Of a DNA stretch of 64,000 bases, positions 17,463-27,121 are shown one piece after another. Every line of letters starts with the position of its first letter. Position 1 is the stretch's first letter. The position numbers and the translations under genes are program-made. The DNA is from Fulvivirga sp. M361 (GTDB lineage Bacteria; Bacteroidota; Bacteroidia; Cytophagales; Cyclobacteriaceae): the NCBI RefSeq assembly GCF_007097395.1, contig NZ_VKDC01000002.1:1-64000 (forward strand). The letters are read 5' to 3'. The notes under the pieces are model-generated. The model saw only the letters and a program-made list of their open reading frames with translations, was not told the origin of the DNA and ran no database searches.

Positions 17463-19679
17463 TTACTTAAATATTTTCCGTGCGTTGATCCCGGCTGAAG
17501 TTAGCATAGGCGCTCCCAATGATTCACTTCTTTCACCAGGTGAAGCGCCGGCGACTTTGAGCGTATATTCACCTTTGCGTATAACTTCTTGTCCATCATT
17601 TTCATACTGCACAAAAGCCTTTCTATCTAACTCGAACACCACTGCTTTTTTCTCTCCGGGTTGCAGGTCCACTTTCTCAAATGATTTTAAAGAGCTGAAA
17701 GGGTCACCTTTTCCAGCCAGTGGCGAACTCACATACAGCTGCACCACTTCGGTTCCCGCAACACTTCCTGTGTTTTCTATGGTAGCTTCTACATCCACTG
17801 TACCTTTTTTAGTAGTCAATTTCAGGTCAGCGTACTTAAAAGTGGAATACGACAGGCCAAAACCAAATGGGAACTGTGGTTTTTGTTCCATATAACGATA
17901 GGTACGTCCTTTCATAGTATAATCTTCAAAAGGTGGTAGCTGATCTACTGAATATGGAAATGTCAATGGTAATTTTCCTGATGGGTTGGCATCTCCAAAC
18001 AGTACATCAGCCGTGGCATTACCTCCTTCCTCACCAGGGTACCATACAAAAAGTATAGCATCTGCCAGCTCTTCTATTTCAGGCAGGGCTATGGGGCTTC
18101 CTCCGGTGAGAATAAGTACCAAAGGCGTATCAGTATCCTTCTTTAGCTTTTTAACATAGTCAATCTGATTTTGAGGAAGACGTATATTTGTAAGGCGATC
18201 GCCCTTATCTTCAGAAGCTAATGCCTCGCCTTCTTCTCCTTCATAGAGACCGGATATACCCATTACTGCTACCATTACTTCGGAGTTTTTAGCCTCACCG
18301 GTAGACCAGTCTATCGGGTTTACATTATCTCTGTAGGCCAAAATACCTTGTTTGTAGTTAATGGAAGTACCTGTACTTACTTTTGAAACTATTCCGTCCA
18401 AAATGGTGGAGGTATTACTGGTTAATCCATAGTAGTTACCCAATAACACTTCTTCACTACTGGCATGAGGTCCAACAATGTACACAGACTTCAGGTCCTT
18501 TTTTAAAGGCAGGAGATTGCCGTTATTTTTCAGCAGCACGATTGATTTTACCGCTGCCTCCCTGGCTATTGCCCGGTGCTTTTCAGAGTCTACTACCTCT
18601 TCGCCTATTTTGTTAAAGGGTACCGAGCTTTTCTTGTCGAAGAAACCGAGTCGAAAACGGGTCAGAAAAAGTTGCTTCAGCGACTTATCCAGCACTTCTT
18701 CAGAGGTCAGCCCCTGTTCGATTGATTTCTTCAAATGCGGGTAAGTGTTTCCACAGTTAAGGTTCACTCCGCTATTCAAAGCTAATGCAGCGGACTCTTC
18801 CGGAGTTTGGGTCACTTTATGATAGAGGTGGAAGTCGCTGATCGCCCAGCAATCCGAAACTACGTAACCGTTGAAATTCCAGTCCTCTCTGAGTATCTTT
18901 TGTAAAAACCTGGGACTGCCACAGGCAGGTTCACCCAAGACGCGGTTGTAAGCGCCCATCACACCTTCTACCTTGGCCTCAACTACCAGAGCTTCGAAAG
19001 CCGGTAGATACGTTTCATAAATATCTTTTTCCGAGGCTATGGCGTCAAACTCATGACGTAACTCTTCAGGACCTGAATGCACCAGATAGTGCTTGGCGCA
19101 AGCCGCGGCTTTTAAGTATTTGGGATCATCCCCCTGGAGCCCCCTCACAAAGGACACACCTATTCTACTGGTCAGAAAGGGATCTTCTCCGTAAGTCTCC
19201 TGCCCTCTGCCCCATCTTGGATCCCGAAAAATATTAACGTTAGGAGTCCAAAAGGTAAGGCCTGCGTACCTTCCTCTATTGCCAATGTCAAGAGAAGCAT
19301 TGAATTTCGCCCGCGCCTCATCGGATATGGCGTTGGCTACTTTAAAAATCAGGTCTTCATCAAAAGTAGCCGCTAATCCTATGGCTTGTGGAAAAACAGT
19401 AGCACGTCCATTTCTGGCTACTCCATGCAATGATTCATTCCACCAATTATATTCAGGTACACCTAATCGCGGAATAGGTTGACTTCCATCAATAGCCTGG
19501 GTGATCTTTTCATCCAGGGTCATCGCATTGATCAGAGCTTCTGCACGTGCTTCGAAAGTTAAGGACTCATCAAACCAAACGGCTTTATTAGGAGCTTGTG
19601 CATTCAGGCTTCCTGTAACGATAGTAAGTAATACTACCCATATTTTCATGGACATTTTCATTAGATGTATTGTTTGCAT
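17463..19679 (-). CDS. GH3 family glycosidase, beta-xylosidase/beta-glucosidase-like
   Basis: About 738 residues from the chosen ATG at 19679; the frame extends to a TTG at 19715, but the signal peptide (KIWVVLLTIVTGSLNAQ) fits an internal ATG. The GH3 barrel shows EYNWWNESLHG and GRGQETYGEDP, and the nucleophile Asp in VVSDCW (residue 276 from this start). The alpha/beta sandwich and a C-terminal fibronectin-III-like domain are complete. The EYNWWNE and ETYGEDP signatures are shared with bacterial and plant xylosidase/arabinosidase-type GH3 enzymes, so xylose, glucose or arabinose are possible sugars. It is divergent from the plus-strand sulfatase across a 183-bp region with a palindrome. 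Confidence 0.9.
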   Translation of the reverse strand: MQTIHLMKMSMKIWVVLLTIVTGSLNAQAPNKAVWFDESLTFEARAEALINAMTLDEKITQAIDGSQPIPRLGVPEYNWWNESLHGVARNGRATVFPQAIGLAATFDEDLIFKVANAISDEARAKFNASLDIGNRGRYAGLTFWTPNVNIFRDPRWGRGQETYGEDPFLTSRIGVSFVRGLQGDDPKYLKAAACAKHYLVHSGPEELRHEFDAIASEKDIYETYLPAFEALVVEAKVEGVMGAYNRVLGEPACGSPRFLQKILREDWNFNGYVVSDCWAISDFHLYHKVTQTPEESAALALNSGVNLNCGNTYPHLKKSIEQGLTSEEVLDKSLKQLFLTRFRLGFFDKKSSVPFNKIGEEVVDSEKHRAIAREAAVKSIVLLKNNGNLLPLKKDLKSVYIVGPHASSEEVLLGNYYGLTSNTSTILDGIVSKVSTGTSINYKQGILAYRDNVNPIDWSTGEAKNSEVMVAVMGISGLYEGEEGEALASEDKGDRLTNIRLPQNQIDYVKKLKKDTDTPLVLILTGGSPIALPEIEELADAILFVWYPGEEGGNATADVLFGDANPSGKLPLTFPYSVDQLPPFEDYTMKGRTYRYMEQKPQFPFGFGLSYSTFKYADLKLTTKKGTVDVEATIENTGSVAGTEVVQLYVSSPLAGKGDPFSSLKSFEKVDLQPGEKKAVVFELDRKAFVQYENDGQEVIRKGEYTLKVAGASPGERSESLGAPMLTSAGINARKIFK

Positions 19680-19718
19680 ATTCGGATATTGCTTAATTAC
19701 TCTAAAAATAGGCAAATG

Positions 19719-19732
19719 CCTTTGCGCAAAGG
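19719..19732. promoter_or_regulatory. 14-bp palindrome in the divergent promoter region
   Basis: CCTTTGCGCAAAGG is a perfect palindrome between the divergent GH3 and sulfatase genes. A related half, TTGCGCAA, recurs near 19787-19794. The position and symmetry suit an operator for a dimeric regulator; no known family site is claimed. Confidence 0.45.
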
Positions 19733-19862
19733 TTTTCTATTCAGTGCTTTGTCCTTCTTGTTTTAAGTGTTTGGAAGTCCATGCAAAATTGCGCAACCGT
19801 TTGAATCATGATGACGGACTGTCTTTGTTAGTTTACATGCAATAACATTCAACTTTAAAAGG

Positions 19863-21443
19863 ATGAAAACCACATACTTCATAGCAATTTTGACCTTGCT
19901 GCTGTCCGCCTGCCATACTCCGGAAAATAAAAAGCCCAACATATTATTCATCATGTCTGACGACCATACGTCACAAGCCTTTGGTATATATAACAGCAGG
20001 TTAGCCAACCTAAACCCAACCCCAACGCTGGACAAACTTGGTAAAAACGGAATAATTTTCAATAATGCTTTTTGCACTAATTCCATTTGTACTCCGAGCC
20101 GGGCCACGATTATGACCGGCCAGTATTCACAAGCCAACGGAGTATTGGATCTGGACGGCACACTGGATGGACCTAGACAGTATTTGCCAAAAGAAATGAA
20201 AAACCTCGGATATGAGACGGCTATTATTGGCAAATGGCATTTGGTAAAAGAACCTGTGGCATTTGATCATTATGAAGTATTACCCGTTCAAGGCAAATAT
20301 TTTGATCCGGTGTTCAGATTACGAGGTGAAAAACCCTGGCCTGAAAATACGGTGGAATATAAAGGGCATAGCACGGATATCATTACTGACCTCTCCATTA
20401 AATGGCTAAAAAACCGGACAAGTGAAAAGCCTTTTTTCCTGATGCATCACTACAAGGCCCCGCATGACGACTTTGAATTTGCCCCCCGCTATGCAGATTA
20501 CCTGGCCGATGTGGAGATACCGGAACCGGAAAGTCTTTATACTCAGCCCAATTTTGGTTCTGAAGCCACCAGGGGAAAAAATGATAGCCTCATTCATCGT
20601 ATCGGTACGTCTATAGGTAGAAGACATCCCATAAGAAGCTATGCAGATGATTACAAGGTACATGACAGCTTAACAGCTGATGAAGCAAAACACGCGGCTT
20701 ACCAGGAATATCTAAAAAGATACCTGAGATGTGTCAAAGGGGTAGATGATAACCTGGCAAGGCTTTTCCAGCACCTGGAGGAAACAGGTCAAATGGAAAA
20801 TACCATCATCATTTATACCGGAGACCAGGGCTTTATGTTAGGGGAACACGACTACATGGATAAACGGTGGATGTATGATGAATCCATGCGGATGCCACTG
20901 ATCATGCATTATCCAAAAGGAATTCGCCCCGGTCAACGTGCTGATCTTCTGGTCAACAATTCTGATTTCGCTCCTACGATGATCGAATTGGCCGGAGGAG
21001 AAACACCTGAATATATGCAGGGTCATAGCTTGAAATCATTACTTCTTGACGATAAAACACCTGAGAATTGGAGAAAAGAAACATATTACCGCTATTGGAT
21101 GCATATGATGCATCACGATAACCCGGCACATTTTGGCATTCGCACAAAAGATTATAAGCTCATCTTCTACTACGGTCTCCCATATAATAAGGAGGTATTG
21201 GGCACCCCCTCTATGCCGTGGAAGGAAAATTCATTTATCATAGCGCAAACCCCTGCTGCCTGGGAGTTTTATGACCTCAGGAAAGATCCGGATGAAGTCA
21301 ATAATGTTTATAATGATACTGAGTACGCGGAGATCATCTCTGATCTAAAAAACAGGCTGAAGCAAAATCGTGAGGCTTTAGACGAAACGGATAAGGACTT
21401 TCCTCATATACAGCAGGTCATTGATGAATTTTGGGATATTTGA
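19863..21443 (+). CDS. Type I (S1) sulfatase, lipoprotein
   Basis: 526 residues. Lipobox Cys17 (LLLSAC) implies membrane anchoring. The formylglycine motif is CTPSR at 76-80, Asp33-Asp34 are in SDDH, and the later motifs GKWHL and TGDQGFMLGEHDYMDKRWMY are typical of the subgroup that also has a long active-site loop. The start is preceded closely by AAAAGG. It is transcribed away from the GH3 gene, the only plus-strand gene inside the main PUL. It probably removes sulfate from monosaccharide or oligosaccharide ends. The subfamily and position specificity cannot be read from the sequence. Confidence 0.93.
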   Translation: MKTTYFIAILTLLLSACHTPENKKPNILFIMSDDHTSQAFGIYNSRLANLNPTPTLDKLGKNGIIFNNAFCTNSICTPSRATIMTGQYSQANGVLDLDGTLDGPRQYLPKEMKNLGYETAIIGKWHLVKEPVAFDHYEVLPVQGKYFDPVFRLRGEKPWPENTVEYKGHSTDIITDLSIKWLKNRTSEKPFFLMHHYKAPHDDFEFAPRYADYLADVEIPEPESLYTQPNFGSEATRGKNDSLIHRIGTSIGRRHPIRSYADDYKVHDSLTADEAKHAAYQEYLKRYLRCVKGVDDNLARLFQHLEETGQMENTIIIYTGDQGFMLGEHDYMDKRWMYDESMRMPLIMHYPKGIRPGQRADLLVNNSDFAPTMIELAGGETPEYMQGHSLKSLLLDDKTPENWRKETYYRYWMHMMHHDNPAHFGIRTKDYKLIFYYGLPYNKEVLGTPSMPWKENSFIIAQTPAAWEFYDLRKDPDEVNNVYNDTEYAEIISDLKNRLKQNREALDETDKDFPHIQQVIDEFWDI

Positions 21444-21835
21444 TGGAATTATACTACAGGGGAGGTGGGAACGGTTCTATCTGCATTGGATTTGACCTTC
21501 AAAGCGGGTTGTTGCTTTTTTGATGGTCCCTGAAGCTATTTATGACAAAATAAGAATTGAGGTTACTGAAGAAGCTTACGCCTATAGCAATTCACGAATC
21601 GCATAATATAAAACGATTTATCCCACGTTCTGCGATCAGGGGGCTACTGCTTCCTTCTGTCATCGTTATCAATGACGTATGAAAAAATAAAAGAAATTGG
21701 TGTGCCTACGAAAGAGATCACAACTACGGCAATATCCTCATCAAATGACATGGACCCACCTGGTTCATGCCGGTGATGAATGGATCAAACCTCTCATAGA
21801 TTGGATCGTTGGATTCAGTTTGAAGTCCGTACCAT
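21444..21835. other. Gene-free region between convergent genes
   Basis: No intact gene. A plus-strand frame around 21675-21740 reads TYEKIKEIGVPTKEIT, which vaguely recalls esterase C-termini, but stops interrupt it. A weak stem-and-T-run sits near 21502-21520 (AAAGC/GCTTT). Confidence 0.35.
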
Positions 21836-23371
21836 TCATCTGGAATTACCGGCCATTTTTGTAGTTTCATAAAGCACCTCCCCTTTTTCGTTGTAGTATG
21901 TAAAGCGCAAGGAAGGCCTGCCGTTGGATAGGGTCGTTCTCAAGCGTAAAAAACCTCCTGTTTTTTCAGCAGTCACATAGGGTTGGATTATCTTAGCTTG
22001 TGGATCAGTAGAAGCAGAATCTCCGGGTAATCTGGGCTGCCTGGAACTGGAATCATCTATAGTCCCTACCGAAAACTCTTCGATACCCAGGGGATGTATG
22101 GAATGATACTGCCAGTGACGATCGCCATGAACTATGAAAAACCCACCCAAACCAGGTTTGTTCTCACTGATCCAACTCAAAAAGCTTTCTCCTTCATGCC
22201 GAAAGCCATTATGATTTACATGATTATCGGTTTTGTAAGCATCATCCGGGCCAACCAGTGGTGTTGGTGAGATCAGCAGTTTGAAATCGGCATCACTGGC
22301 AAGTAAGGTCTCTTTCAGCCACTGCTTTTGTTTTCTGCCCCAAATGGTCTTATCCGGGCCGTCCGGCAAATGGTTAGGGCTTCGGTAATCCCTGTTCTCA
22401 GTAAACCAGACCTGAAGATGTTTGTTCAATCGGTACGTTCGATACGTCACAGCATCAGGATCGTTGGGGTCAACAACAGGCACTTGCTCCCTGAAAATGG
22501 CTACACCTGTCTTGTGAGACGGCAAACTAAGAGAAGTGGGATCAGCTTTGTCCCCTAACATCAGGTGTGAAAGTAGTCTGACGTCCGAAAGGGTATCGGA
22601 ATCATTGAAGCGGTGATCATGGTCATCTTTTTCCCAATAGGTGGGCACCTCTGAAAAAAGATCGATAAACCGGGGTTGTATAAGTTGTTCATGCCACTTT
22701 TTTCTTAGCTGTACAGGTGTTTTGGCACGTAGAGAGTCCGTCTGTGGAGTATCATAATAGACATTATCACCAGTAAACACTACAAAATCAGGCTTTAGGG
22801 ATTTTATGATGGAAAGTGCCGGGTATCCCAATGCTTTATCTTTTCCCTGATATAGCTCCTCCGGCTTATCCAAACGGCCAAAATGAAAGCGATGATAGTT
22901 ATAGCATGATGTCACAATAAAGTCAAGGGACTCATCACTATCTACCGCCGGTAATGTACAAAATGAACGTTGGTCACCCAGATAAGTTTGGATCGTATCT
23001 CTCCCAAACCGAAGGCGGTAATAGTATTTTGTACCCGCTCTCAGATTGTCAAGCTTTACCTTCACAATAAAATCCCGGTCTGCCGTGGTCATGAACCAGG
23101 AAGAAATGTATGACGCTAAGAAATCCTGGGTTTCGCTCCATTCGAACCGGGCAATACCATGAGCACCTGGCATATCTCCATTTACCAATGTATCACTACC
23201 CGTCAGCCTCGACTGGAGGATTACACTGGTCTGTGTTACTTCCCCGGAAATCTCCCCTTGTGCATTAAATATATCCTGTTTTATGGTCTCCATCTCGCTG
23301 GTACATGCCACCAGGGCCAAGGTGATCAGGCTAAGTACCTGTATGAAAACTCTATTTTGATCCATCATCAT
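21836..23371 (-). CDS. PhoD-like alkaline phosphatase/phosphodiesterase, lipoprotein
   Basis: 511 residues. Lipobox Cys23 (LALVAC). An N-terminal Ig-like domain, about 35-140, carries the tyrosine-rich GTKYYYRLRFG. The metallophosphatase core has FTGDNVYYD, EKDDHDHRFND and VHGDRHWQYH, which supply the metal ligands. Such enzymes cleave phosphate mono- or diesters and are secreted. Its start overlaps the end of the CE15-like gene by 20 bp, so the two are co-translated. A phosphatase inside a sulfated-glycan PUL may act on phosphorylated or sulfated sugars, since the fold is promiscuous (inference). Confidence 0.85.
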   Translation of the reverse strand: MMMDQNRVFIQVLSLITLALVACTSEMETIKQDIFNAQGEISGEVTQTSVILQSRLTGSDTLVNGDMPGAHGIARFEWSETQDFLASYISSWFMTTADRDFIVKVKLDNLRAGTKYYYRLRFGRDTIQTYLGDQRSFCTLPAVDSDESLDFIVTSCYNYHRFHFGRLDKPEELYQGKDKALGYPALSIIKSLKPDFVVFTGDNVYYDTPQTDSLRAKTPVQLRKKWHEQLIQPRFIDLFSEVPTYWEKDDHDHRFNDSDTLSDVRLLSHLMLGDKADPTSLSLPSHKTGVAIFREQVPVVDPNDPDAVTYRTYRLNKHLQVWFTENRDYRSPNHLPDGPDKTIWGRKQKQWLKETLLASDADFKLLISPTPLVGPDDAYKTDNHVNHNGFRHEGESFLSWISENKPGLGGFFIVHGDRHWQYHSIHPLGIEEFSVGTIDDSSSRQPRLPGDSASTDPQAKIIQPYVTAEKTGGFLRLRTTLSNGRPSLRFTYYNEKGEVLYETTKMAGNSR

Positions 23372-24656
23372 TTATTTTTGTAATATCGTGGTTTTTTAAT
23401 GAATCAAACTGGTATATCCCCGGATAAGGGTTTTCCCGGAATTTTCGATTGGTTGGTTTTTGATAAAATACCCAATCACAATAATCAAAAAGGGCCATCC
23501 AATCCTCTTTATCCTGGGCATGTCCGCCATCTCTCCAATGCATGGCGTTGTGTTCAGTTAGTCCATATAATTCAAAGGGTTTTTGTGATCTTAGATAGGT
23601 AAGATAGGTCCCGTAGGGATTTGCCCAAAAATCATGTCTTGCGTGGGTGTTTAATAAAGCTCTTGGGGCAATCAGCGCCTTAGCAAAGTGACTATCGAAT
23701 GGTGCCTTTCCAATATGGTCTTTTAAGGTGTACCAACGTTCTGGCCACCAGTGGCTGAAACGTTCAATTTGATGGTCAATAGTCTGGACATCGCCTCTGC
23801 TGAAATCATAAAATCTCAAGCTCCCTGTCCCCCCCAGGCCGGAAGAATTAGGAACTGTTATAGCAATTCTTTCGTCAAAAACACCTGCACAAAGTGCTGT
23901 TTTGCCTCCACGGGAATGACCTGTGGCCACAATTTTGTTGCTATCTACAAAAGGCTGCTTTTCCAACCAGTCAATGATGATCTGATAGGTCCAGGCCCAG
24001 GCAGTAATAGCACCCCACTCATGCTCCGGATACAGATCAAATATCCTTCCCTTTTTAGGGCGGTTAACATCGCCGGCTACGTCTTCTCGTACGAACTTAC
24101 AATAGATATACCCTCGTTTCACTGCCTCTTCAGCGACCAGATAATCCACCGCCAGGCGATTTTGCTTCGTATATTTCTTTCGCACTTCCTTATTTTCAAC
24201 TTCCGCCATATCAAAGCGGTAACGATCATTTTTGATGATGATCGGGTACATTTTCTCTTCCTCTGATCGTATTAGCCCCAAACGAAACGTCAATTTTTTT
24301 CCATTCTGCCTGAGTATGAAGTCATAGCTGCTATGTATCCTTCCATTATCATTTTTTCTTTCTGTTTCCCTGACCTCGACGTCATGCGGTTTGGAAGGCA
24401 TTTCTCCGTATTGATAAAACATAAGCATCTTTTTCAGATATTCTCTATGAATTTCCCATTCCTCAACCGAATGGATGGTATCACTTTCAGTGACCATCAA
24501 CCCTGGTAACGATTTTTGCTGTGGTAGATCTTTTATTTCAAGGAATGGCTGTGGTTGAATGTTGACAAGGCCTTGATCGTCGGAAGGCTGATGATGGCAT
24601 GAAAAAAAAGTTATTGTTAATGACAGTATGCAGGGTATCCAATGTTTGTTTTTCAT
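23352..24656 (-). CDS. Alpha/beta hydrolase, CE15/acetyl-xylan-esterase-like
   Basis: 434 residues with a lipobox (TFFSC, Cys20). The serine elbow GHSRGGK (Ser near residue 248) resembles the GCSRxGK motif of CE15 glucuronoyl esterases, with VFDERIAITVPNSSGLGG after it. A candidate catalytic His lies in HNAMHWRDGGHAQ near the C-terminus. Predicted role: removing ester groups (uronate ester or acetyl) from the glycan in the periplasm. Family placement between CE15 and other esterases is uncertain. It is coupled by overlap to the PhoD-like gene. Confidence 0.7.
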   Translation of the reverse strand: MKNKHWIPCILSLTITFFSCHHQPSDDQGLVNIQPQPFLEIKDLPQQKSLPGLMVTESDTIHSVEEWEIHREYLKKMLMFYQYGEMPSKPHDVEVRETERKNDNGRIHSSYDFILRQNGKKLTFRLGLIRSEEEKMYPIIIKNDRYRFDMAEVENKEVRKKYTKQNRLAVDYLVAEEAVKRGYIYCKFVREDVAGDVNRPKKGRIFDLYPEHEWGAITAWAWTYQIIIDWLEKQPFVDSNKIVATGHSRGGKTALCAGVFDERIAITVPNSSGLGGTGSLRFYDFSRGDVQTIDHQIERFSHWWPERWYTLKDHIGKAPFDSHFAKALIAPRALLNTHARHDFWANPYGTYLTYLRSQKPFELYGLTEHNAMHWRDGGHAQDKEDWMALFDYCDWVFYQKPTNRKFRENPYPGIYQFDSLKNHDITKINDDGSK

Positions 24657-24673
24657 TACATGTATAGTTTATT

Positions 24674-24725
24674 AAGGTTCAAAGAACCTTTTTATTAGTT
24701 GGCACAGGTTCGGAGAACCTGCGCC
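24674..24725. repeat. REP palindrome doublet, copy downstream of RAYT
   Basis: Two hairpins in tandem. The first is AAGGTTC-AAA-GAACCTT (24674-24690), followed by a T-run. The second is GGCACAGGTTC-GGA-GAACCTGCGCC (24701-24725). The same 52-bp layout lies upstream of the RAYT at 25443-25494. Confidence 0.85.
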
Positions 24726-24819
24726 TAATAATTAAATAATAATGTAGCAAGGCTGTATTAGTTATTCTTCTAACTTAATCACTATTCAGGTATTGGGTTG
24801 AAAACCACAATACCTAACT

Positions 24820-24871
24820 GGCGCGGGTTTTCTAAACCCGTGCCCGCTTATGAACAGGTTCTCTGAACCTG
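24820..24871. repeat. Inverted REP pair just after the RAYT stop
   Basis: GGCGCGGGTTT-TCT-AAACCCGTGCC (24820-24844) and CAGGTTC-TCT-GAACCTG (24855-24871). The loop TCT is the complement of the AGA-type loops elsewhere, so these hairpins lie in the opposite orientation to 24674-24725. Confidence 0.8.
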
Positions 24872-24874
24872 CTA

Positions 24875-25426
24875 TCAATCCAAAAATACCACATCCATGA
24901 TCCCCGTCTCACCAGCGTAATTCGCAGCGCTGGAGTACACATAATCCTCGGCTGTAAAACAAATCCCTGCCTTGACCGGGTTTTGATGTAAGTAATTCAA
25001 TTTTTGATCGATCAAACCATTCGTATCCAGCATCACCGGGTGATTTTCATGTAACCAGACTTTATAGTTCACATTACTGCTGCTCCGTTCCCCCTGGCTG
25101 TCTAATAACCATATGAGCCAGTTCCTGCGACTTTCGCCAGGTTCTTTCCTAACGGCTTCATAGATCTCACTGGCTGTAAATCTTTTTAAATCACGGATAA
25201 CGTTAGTAAGCTTTATTCCTTCTTTGCTACTGGCTATCAAGTGTACATGATTGGTCATAACGACAAAGGCGTGTAGTACCAACCCTTTGTTTTCGACACA
25301 AAACCTAAGGCTGTCCATAAAAATATCTTTGTAAATCTGTCTTGAAAAAAGGTCAATCCATTCGACAATCGTTAGTGTAAGAAAGTGGGGTACCTGATCG
25401 TCAATAACTCTGTACTTTGTACTCAT
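24875..25426 (-). CDS. REP-associated tyrosine transposase (RAYT, Y1/IS200-like HUH)
   Basis: 183 residues from the ATG at 25426. The frame extends upstream to a GTG inside the REP, which is unlikely as a start. The HUH motif is NHVHLI in VVMTNHVHLIASS. The family's Y1 tyrosine lies further on, and NYLHQNPVKAGI is the typical C-terminal block with the characteristic LHxNPVKAGI. RAYTs cut and mobilise REP palindromes at their own flanks. Here it is bracketed by REP doublets on both sides, exactly the expected arrangement. It sits between a sulfatase and an esterase, in the orientation of the PUL. Confidence 0.92.
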   Translation of the reverse strand: MSTKYRVIDDQVPHFLTLTIVEWIDLFSRQIYKDIFMDSLRFCVENKGLVLHAFVVMTNHVHLIASSKEGIKLTNVIRDLKRFTASEIYEAVRKEPGESRRNWLIWLLDSQGERSSSNVNYKVWLHENHPVMLDTNGLIDQKLNYLHQNPVKAGICFTAEDYVYSSAANYAGETGIMDVVFLD

Positions 25427-25442
25427 ATGGTTGGTTTTATCT

Positions 25443-25494
25443 AAGGTTCGGAGAACCTTTTTATTAAGTGGCACAGGTTCGGAGAACCTGCGCC
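25443..25494. repeat. REP palindrome doublet, copy upstream of RAYT
   Basis: AAGGTTC-GGA-GAACCTT (25443-25459), then GGCACAGGTTC-GGA-GAACCTGCGCC (25470-25494). It is nearly identical to 24674-24725 in the same orientation. Confidence 0.85.
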
Positions 25495-25552
25495 ATCTAA
25501 TTGATTGAATTAGTGTTTTATATTTTATTAAGGTTGTATCGTGGGACCTTTA

Positions 25553-27031
25553 TTAGTCATTACCGGTTAAACTGTCCGTATCTGCATCATCGATACTTTT
25601 AGCCAGTTTTTGACTTAGCTCGTATACAATTTTTTCGTATTGGTTCTGTTCTGCGACATTAACATTTTCATCAGGGTCTTTAGTATGATCATACAACATA
25701 CGGTTCTCGACATTTCCTGCACTATCGATCCATTCTGTATATAAAAATTTATCTGTCTTAATAGCTTCCATATTCAGGTATCGGGAGGTAATAAATTCTT
25801 TGCCAGTGCCTTCCGGATTATTCAAAAGGGACACCAGGCTTGTTCCTTCCAGATGTTCAGGTTGGTCCAATCCGGCCAGGTCACATAATGTAGGATATAG
25901 GTCTACATATTCAGCCAGCTGTTGGGTCCGTTGCCCGGGCTGATACCCCGGGGCATTTATTAGTAAAGGCACATGAAGTGCTTTTTCGAAAGTAATATGT
26001 TTGCACCATAGCTTATGCTCTCCAAGTAAGTATCCATGATCTCCCCATAGTACTATTATTGTGTTCTTGTCCAGACCTGTTGACTCAAGTGTTTGCAGCA
26101 GCTCTCCAACCTGTGCATCAACGTAACTCACACAGGCCTTATACCCCCTGACCAACTTCATAGCCAGCGAGTCCGGCACAGGGCCTTCTGAAGGGACACC
26201 ATGATACTTTCGAAGCTCACCTGTACCGTACCAGCCCTCTAAGGGCGCATCTTGTGGCCAAAAAGAATTTTGTGCCAGGGATATTGCTTCTTCGGGGTAC
26301 ATATCCCAGTACTTTTTAGGTGCGTTAAAAGGAAGGTGAGGCTTATGGAATCCTACAGCCAGAAAAAAGGAAGTGTCCGCCTGGCTGAATTCATTAAGTT
26401 TTTTGATGGCCCTTTTTGCTATTTGCCCATCGAAATAGGCACTATCAGGTACATTCACCTGTTCATAGGAAGGTCCGCGTAAACCATTACCCCTGGCATC
26501 TAATTGTTGATTTTCAGGCAAAAGGTAATGTCGGGATATACTCTTTTTCCCATTCGAACGGACATAACTGGCACGCCAGGGGTCCACAGACCAGCTTTCC
26601 TTCGCCATATCATCCGCGAAATGAAATATTTTTCCCAAACTAGCTGTGAAGTAACCGTTTTTCTTGAAATGAGCAGGTAAACTGGTTACTCCCGGAGCGT
26701 CCTTTTCAGCCCAGGTGTCATAGTCCAAAAACCTGCGGCGTGTAGGGCGCAGACCGGTCAACAGGCTTGCTCTCGAGGCTCCGCAGACTGGTACGTTACA
26801 GTAAGCTTTTTCGAACATCGTACCCATTGAAGCAAGCCGATCAATATTTGGGGTTTTGATATTCAGATCGCCATAGACACCCAGCATAGGGCGTAGATCA
26901 TCCACAGCTATGAACAACACATTGGGTTTCTTTTGTTCTTCTACTTCGGGCTGACTTTGACAAGAAAAACCGAAGGCTACTATGATGATCAGTACTATAC
27001 ATTTGTCCATTTTTAAAAATTTCGCTTTCAT
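25553..27031 (-). CDS. Type I sulfatase, iduronate-2-sulfatase-like, lipoprotein
   Basis: 492 residues; an internal ATG at 27010 is an equally good start. Lipobox Cys24 (FGFSC). The sulfatase motif is CGASR at 83-87, the CxASR form seen in the iduronate-2-sulfatase-like S1 subgroup, with VDDLRPMLGVYG near 43-54 and LWGDHGYLLGEH later, again typical of that subgroup. It should cleave sulfate esters, possibly from a uronate or another terminal sugar; names in this subgroup do not fix specificity. It is followed by the RAYT module. Confidence 0.92.
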   Translation of the reverse strand: MKAKFLKMDKCIVLIIIVAFGFSCQSQPEVEEQKKPNVLFIAVDDLRPMLGVYGDLNIKTPNIDRLASMGTMFEKAYCNVPVCGASRASLLTGLRPTRRRFLDYDTWAEKDAPGVTSLPAHFKKNGYFTASLGKIFHFADDMAKESWSVDPWRASYVRSNGKKSISRHYLLPENQQLDARGNGLRGPSYEQVNVPDSAYFDGQIAKRAIKKLNEFSQADTSFFLAVGFHKPHLPFNAPKKYWDMYPEEAISLAQNSFWPQDAPLEGWYGTGELRKYHGVPSEGPVPDSLAMKLVRGYKACVSYVDAQVGELLQTLESTGLDKNTIIVLWGDHGYLLGEHKLWCKHITFEKALHVPLLINAPGYQPGQRTQQLAEYVDLYPTLCDLAGLDQPEHLEGTSLVSLLNNPEGTGKEFITSRYLNMEAIKTDKFLYTEWIDSAGNVENRMLYDHTKDPDENVNVAEQNQYEKIVYELSQKLAKSIDDADTDSLTGND

Positions 27032-27121
27032 CTATTAAAAAGGATTTAGATCTCTATTCTAATAATTCGTCCGGAATACGTTCAATAGATATTGACTCTA
27101 CTCCATTCTTATATGGGTATA

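Noticed and set aside
21675-21800. Esterase pseudogene in the spacer after the plus-strand sulfatase
   Set aside because: The similarity is a few residues only and frames are broken; too weak to annotate.
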